This document shows, piece after piece, positions 5,100-5,916 of a DNA stretch of 5,916 nt. The stretch comes from JBOGFI01 sp050743365 (GTDB lineage: Bacteria; Actinomycetota; Acidimicrobiia; IMCC26256; JACDBD01), in contig JBOGFI010000143.1 of NCBI GenBank assembly GCA_050743365.1, positions 1-5,916 on the forward strand, in the 5' to 3' direction. Position numbers and translations under genes: made by a program. The number at the start of each line of letters is the position of its first letter. Position 1 is the first letter of the stretch. The notes beneath the pieces were generated by a model. That model was not told the DNA's origin. It made no database searches and was given only the letters and a program-made list of their open reading frames with translations.

Positions 5100-5110
5100 C
5101 GCGGAGCGAG
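5100..5110 (+). repeat. Third copy of intergenic motif CGCGGAGCGAG (rplR-rpsE gap)
   Basis: The 11-mer CGCGGAGCGAG is identical to 3429-3439 and 3692-3702 and again lies between a stop codon and a start codon. Here it has no hairpin or second motif. It runs directly into AGAGGAAGG (5111-5119), the purine-rich ribosome-binding stretch of rpsE. Confidence 0.65.
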
Positions 5111-5120
5111 AGAGGAAGGC

Positions 5121-5669
5121 ATGCCTGAGGGTCAGTACGAGGAGCGAGTGATCGCCATCAACCGGGTGGCCAAGGTCGTCAAGGGCGGCCGGCGCTTCTC
5201 GTTCACTGCCCTCGTCGTGGTGGGCGACGGTGCCGGCAACGTCGGCCTGGGCTACGGCAAGGCGAAGGAGGTCCCGGCCGCGATCCAGAAGGGCATGGAG
5301 GAAGCGCGCAAGAACTTGTTCCCCGTGGCCCTCGCCGGGTCGACCCTCACGCACCAGACCGTGGGCGTGCACGATGCCGCGCGCGTACTGCTCAAGCCGG
5401 CTGCCCCCGGCACCGGGGTCATCGCCGGTGGCGCCGCCCGGGCCATCCTCGAAGCCGCCGGGGTGCAGGACGTGCTGGCGAAGTCGCTCGGCTCGTCGAA
5501 TGCCATCAACGTGTCGCGGGCCACCATCGCCGGGCTCCGGGGGCTGCGCCGGCCCGACGACGTGGCGCAGATGCGGGGGAAGTCGCCCGAGGAGGTCTCG
5601 TCGGTTGGCATGCTGCGTGCCTACCGCGAGCGGAACACGCCTGCGCCCGAGGTCGTCGAGGTCAAGTGA
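5121..5669 (+). CDS. rpsE: Small-subunit ribosomal protein uS5 (S5)
   Basis: uS5 sits at the mRNA entry site with uS3 and uS4 and influences decoding accuracy and helicase activity. The product is 182 residues, within the usual 160-200. The N-terminal double-stranded-RNA-binding-like domain carries the S5 signature from GGRRFSFTALVVVGDGAG (22-39) through VGLGYGKAKEVPAAI (41-55). The C-terminal domain follows, with LLKPAAPGTGVIAGGAAR (90-107) and the SLGSSNAINVSRATIAGL segment. The tail TPAPEVVEVK is short. ATG 5121 is preceded by GAGG (5112-5115) at 5 nt within AGAGGAAGG. The stop overlaps the rpmD start by one base (TGATG). Confidence 0.98.
   Translation: MPEGQYEERVIAINRVAKVVKGGRRFSFTALVVVGDGAGNVGLGYGKAKEVPAAIQKGMEEARKNLFPVALAGSTLTHQTVGVHDAARVLLKPAAPGTGVIAGGAARAILEAAGVQDVLAKSLGSSNAINVSRATIAGLRGLRRPDDVAQMRGKSPEEVSSVGMLRAYRERNTPAPEVVEVK
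5658..5662 (+). promoter_or_regulatory. Shine-Dalgarno site supporting ATG 5669 of rpmD
   Basis: GAGGT, inside the end of rpsE, is 6 nt from ATG 5669 but only 3 nt from the alternative GTG 5666, so it favours the ATG and the TGATG overlap. Confidence 0.5.
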
Positions 5670-5851
5670 TGCCTGGCGTGCTCAGGATCACGCAGGTGCG
5701 GTCGCGTGTCGGGGCCAAGCCCAAGCAGCGGGGGACGCTGCGCGCCCTCGGCCTGCGCCGCATCAACCAGACTGTCGAGCACCCCGACCGCCCCGAGATC
5801 CGGGGCATGGTCGCCAAGGTGCCCCACCTAGTACGTGTGGAGGAGACGTGA
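5669..5851 (+). CDS. rpmD: Large-subunit ribosomal protein uL30 (L30)
   Basis: uL30 is a small 50S protein with a ferredoxin-like fold that packs on 23S rRNA domain II. The product is 60 residues, the bacterial norm. The sequence opens with PGVLRITQVRSRVGAKPKQR, matching the conserved beta-strand and SxIG-like turn. It continues with TLRALGLRRINQTVEHPD, the family's most recognisable segment, and ends GMVAKVPHLVRVEET. I chose ATG 5669, which overlaps the rpsE stop (TGATG) as rplX and rplE do with their neighbours. GTG 5666 would add one residue. It occupies the expected place between rpsE and rplO; many bacteria lack uL30, so its presence is mildly informative. Confidence 0.95.
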   Translation: MPGVLRITQVRSRVGAKPKQRGTLRALGLRRINQTVEHPDRPEIRGMVAKVPHLVRVEET

Positions 5852-5916
5852 GTCGCGCGAGCGAGCGAAGGCGAGCGAGCATGGAGTCCCGAACGGCCCG
5901 GAGGGCGCCGGCCGGG
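5852..5916 (+). other. Junction after rpmD; start of the expected rplO not resolved
   Basis: No uL15 N-terminus (a typical opening is MKLHDLxPAPGxxxxxxRVGRG) is readable in any frame before the window ends. GTG 5848 overlaps the rpmD stop (GTGA) behind an excellent GGAGG (5839-5843) and stays open to the end, in frame with ATG 5881. Its product (SRASERRRAS...) is mostly encoded by the GCGAGCGAGC repeat and resembles no known N-terminus. Either the next gene begins beyond the window after another repeat-bearing spacer, or it has an unusual repeat-encoded N-terminal extension. I favour the former. Confidence 0.4.
5857..5880 (+). repeat. Direct repeat GCGAGCGAGC after rpmD
   Basis: GCGAGCGAGC occurs at 5857-5866 and again at 5871-5880, separated by GAAG. 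It is related in composition and word content (GCGAGC, GAGCGAG) to the motifs before rpsZ, rpsH and rpsE and starts just after a stop codon, but it is not an exact copy of them. Confidence 0.55.

Noticed and set aside
3902..5122. Long antisense open frame (about 406 codons) opposite rpsH, rplF and rplR
   Set aside because: It lies opposite three certain ribosomal genes, has no ribosome-binding site or recognisable domain, and long antisense frames are expected from strong G/C bias at third positions.
5084..5128. Tiny ATGATG-started frame of 14 codons between rplR and rpsE
   Set aside because: It overlaps the rpsE start, has no separate ribosome-binding site, and is composed of the intergenic motif; probably chance.

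Overview
The window is part of a ribosomal-protein operon (the S10-spc cluster) from a high-GC bacterium, most likely an actinobacterium. All genes lie on the + strand in the conserved order: end of rplV, rpsC, rplP, rpmC, rpsQ, rplN, rplX, rplE, rpsZ (zinc-type uS14), rpsH, rplF, rplR, rpsE, rpmD. The expected next gene, rplO, is not recognisable before the window ends. The actinobacterial assignment is inference. It rests on strong G/C bias at third codon positions, GTG starts, a Lys/Ala/Pro-rich uL22 tail of the kind known in mycobacteria, the uS8 N-terminus MTMTDPIAD, and zinc-ribbon uS14 in the spc position. A deep-branching class such as Acidimicrobiia is possible but unproven.

Layout. 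Positions 1-253 hold the low-complexity C-terminal tail of uL22. rpsC follows with a long C-terminal extension that ends acidic. From rplP to rplE the genes are tightly packed: ATGA or TGATG overlaps at rplP/rpmC, rplN/rplX and rplX/rplE, and gaps of 3 and 19 nt at the other two junctions. The packing then loosens at rplE/rpsZ (61 nt), rpsZ/rpsH (99 nt) and rplR/rpsE (36 nt), and after rpmD. These looser junctions carry related purine-rich repeats built on CGCGGAGCGAG and GCGAGCGGAGC; the first two also contain GC-rich hairpins. rpsH/rplF (5 nt), rplF/rplR (10 nt) and rpsE/rpmD (1-nt overlap) are again tight. No internal promoter or intrinsic terminator (stem plus T-run) was seen, so the block is probably one transcript coming from upstream and continuing past the window.

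The products all act in the ribosome. uS3, uS17, uS14, uS8 and uS5 belong to the 30S subunit; uL22, uL16, uL29, uL14, uL24, uL5, uL6, uL18 and uL30 belong to the 50S. uS14 and uL24 both keep four-cysteine zinc ribbons.

No new enzymatic or defence system is visible. The signals that ordinary annotation does not explain are the intergenic repeat family, the competing hairpins before rpsH, and the oppositely charged low-complexity tails of the adjacent uL22 and uS3 genes.
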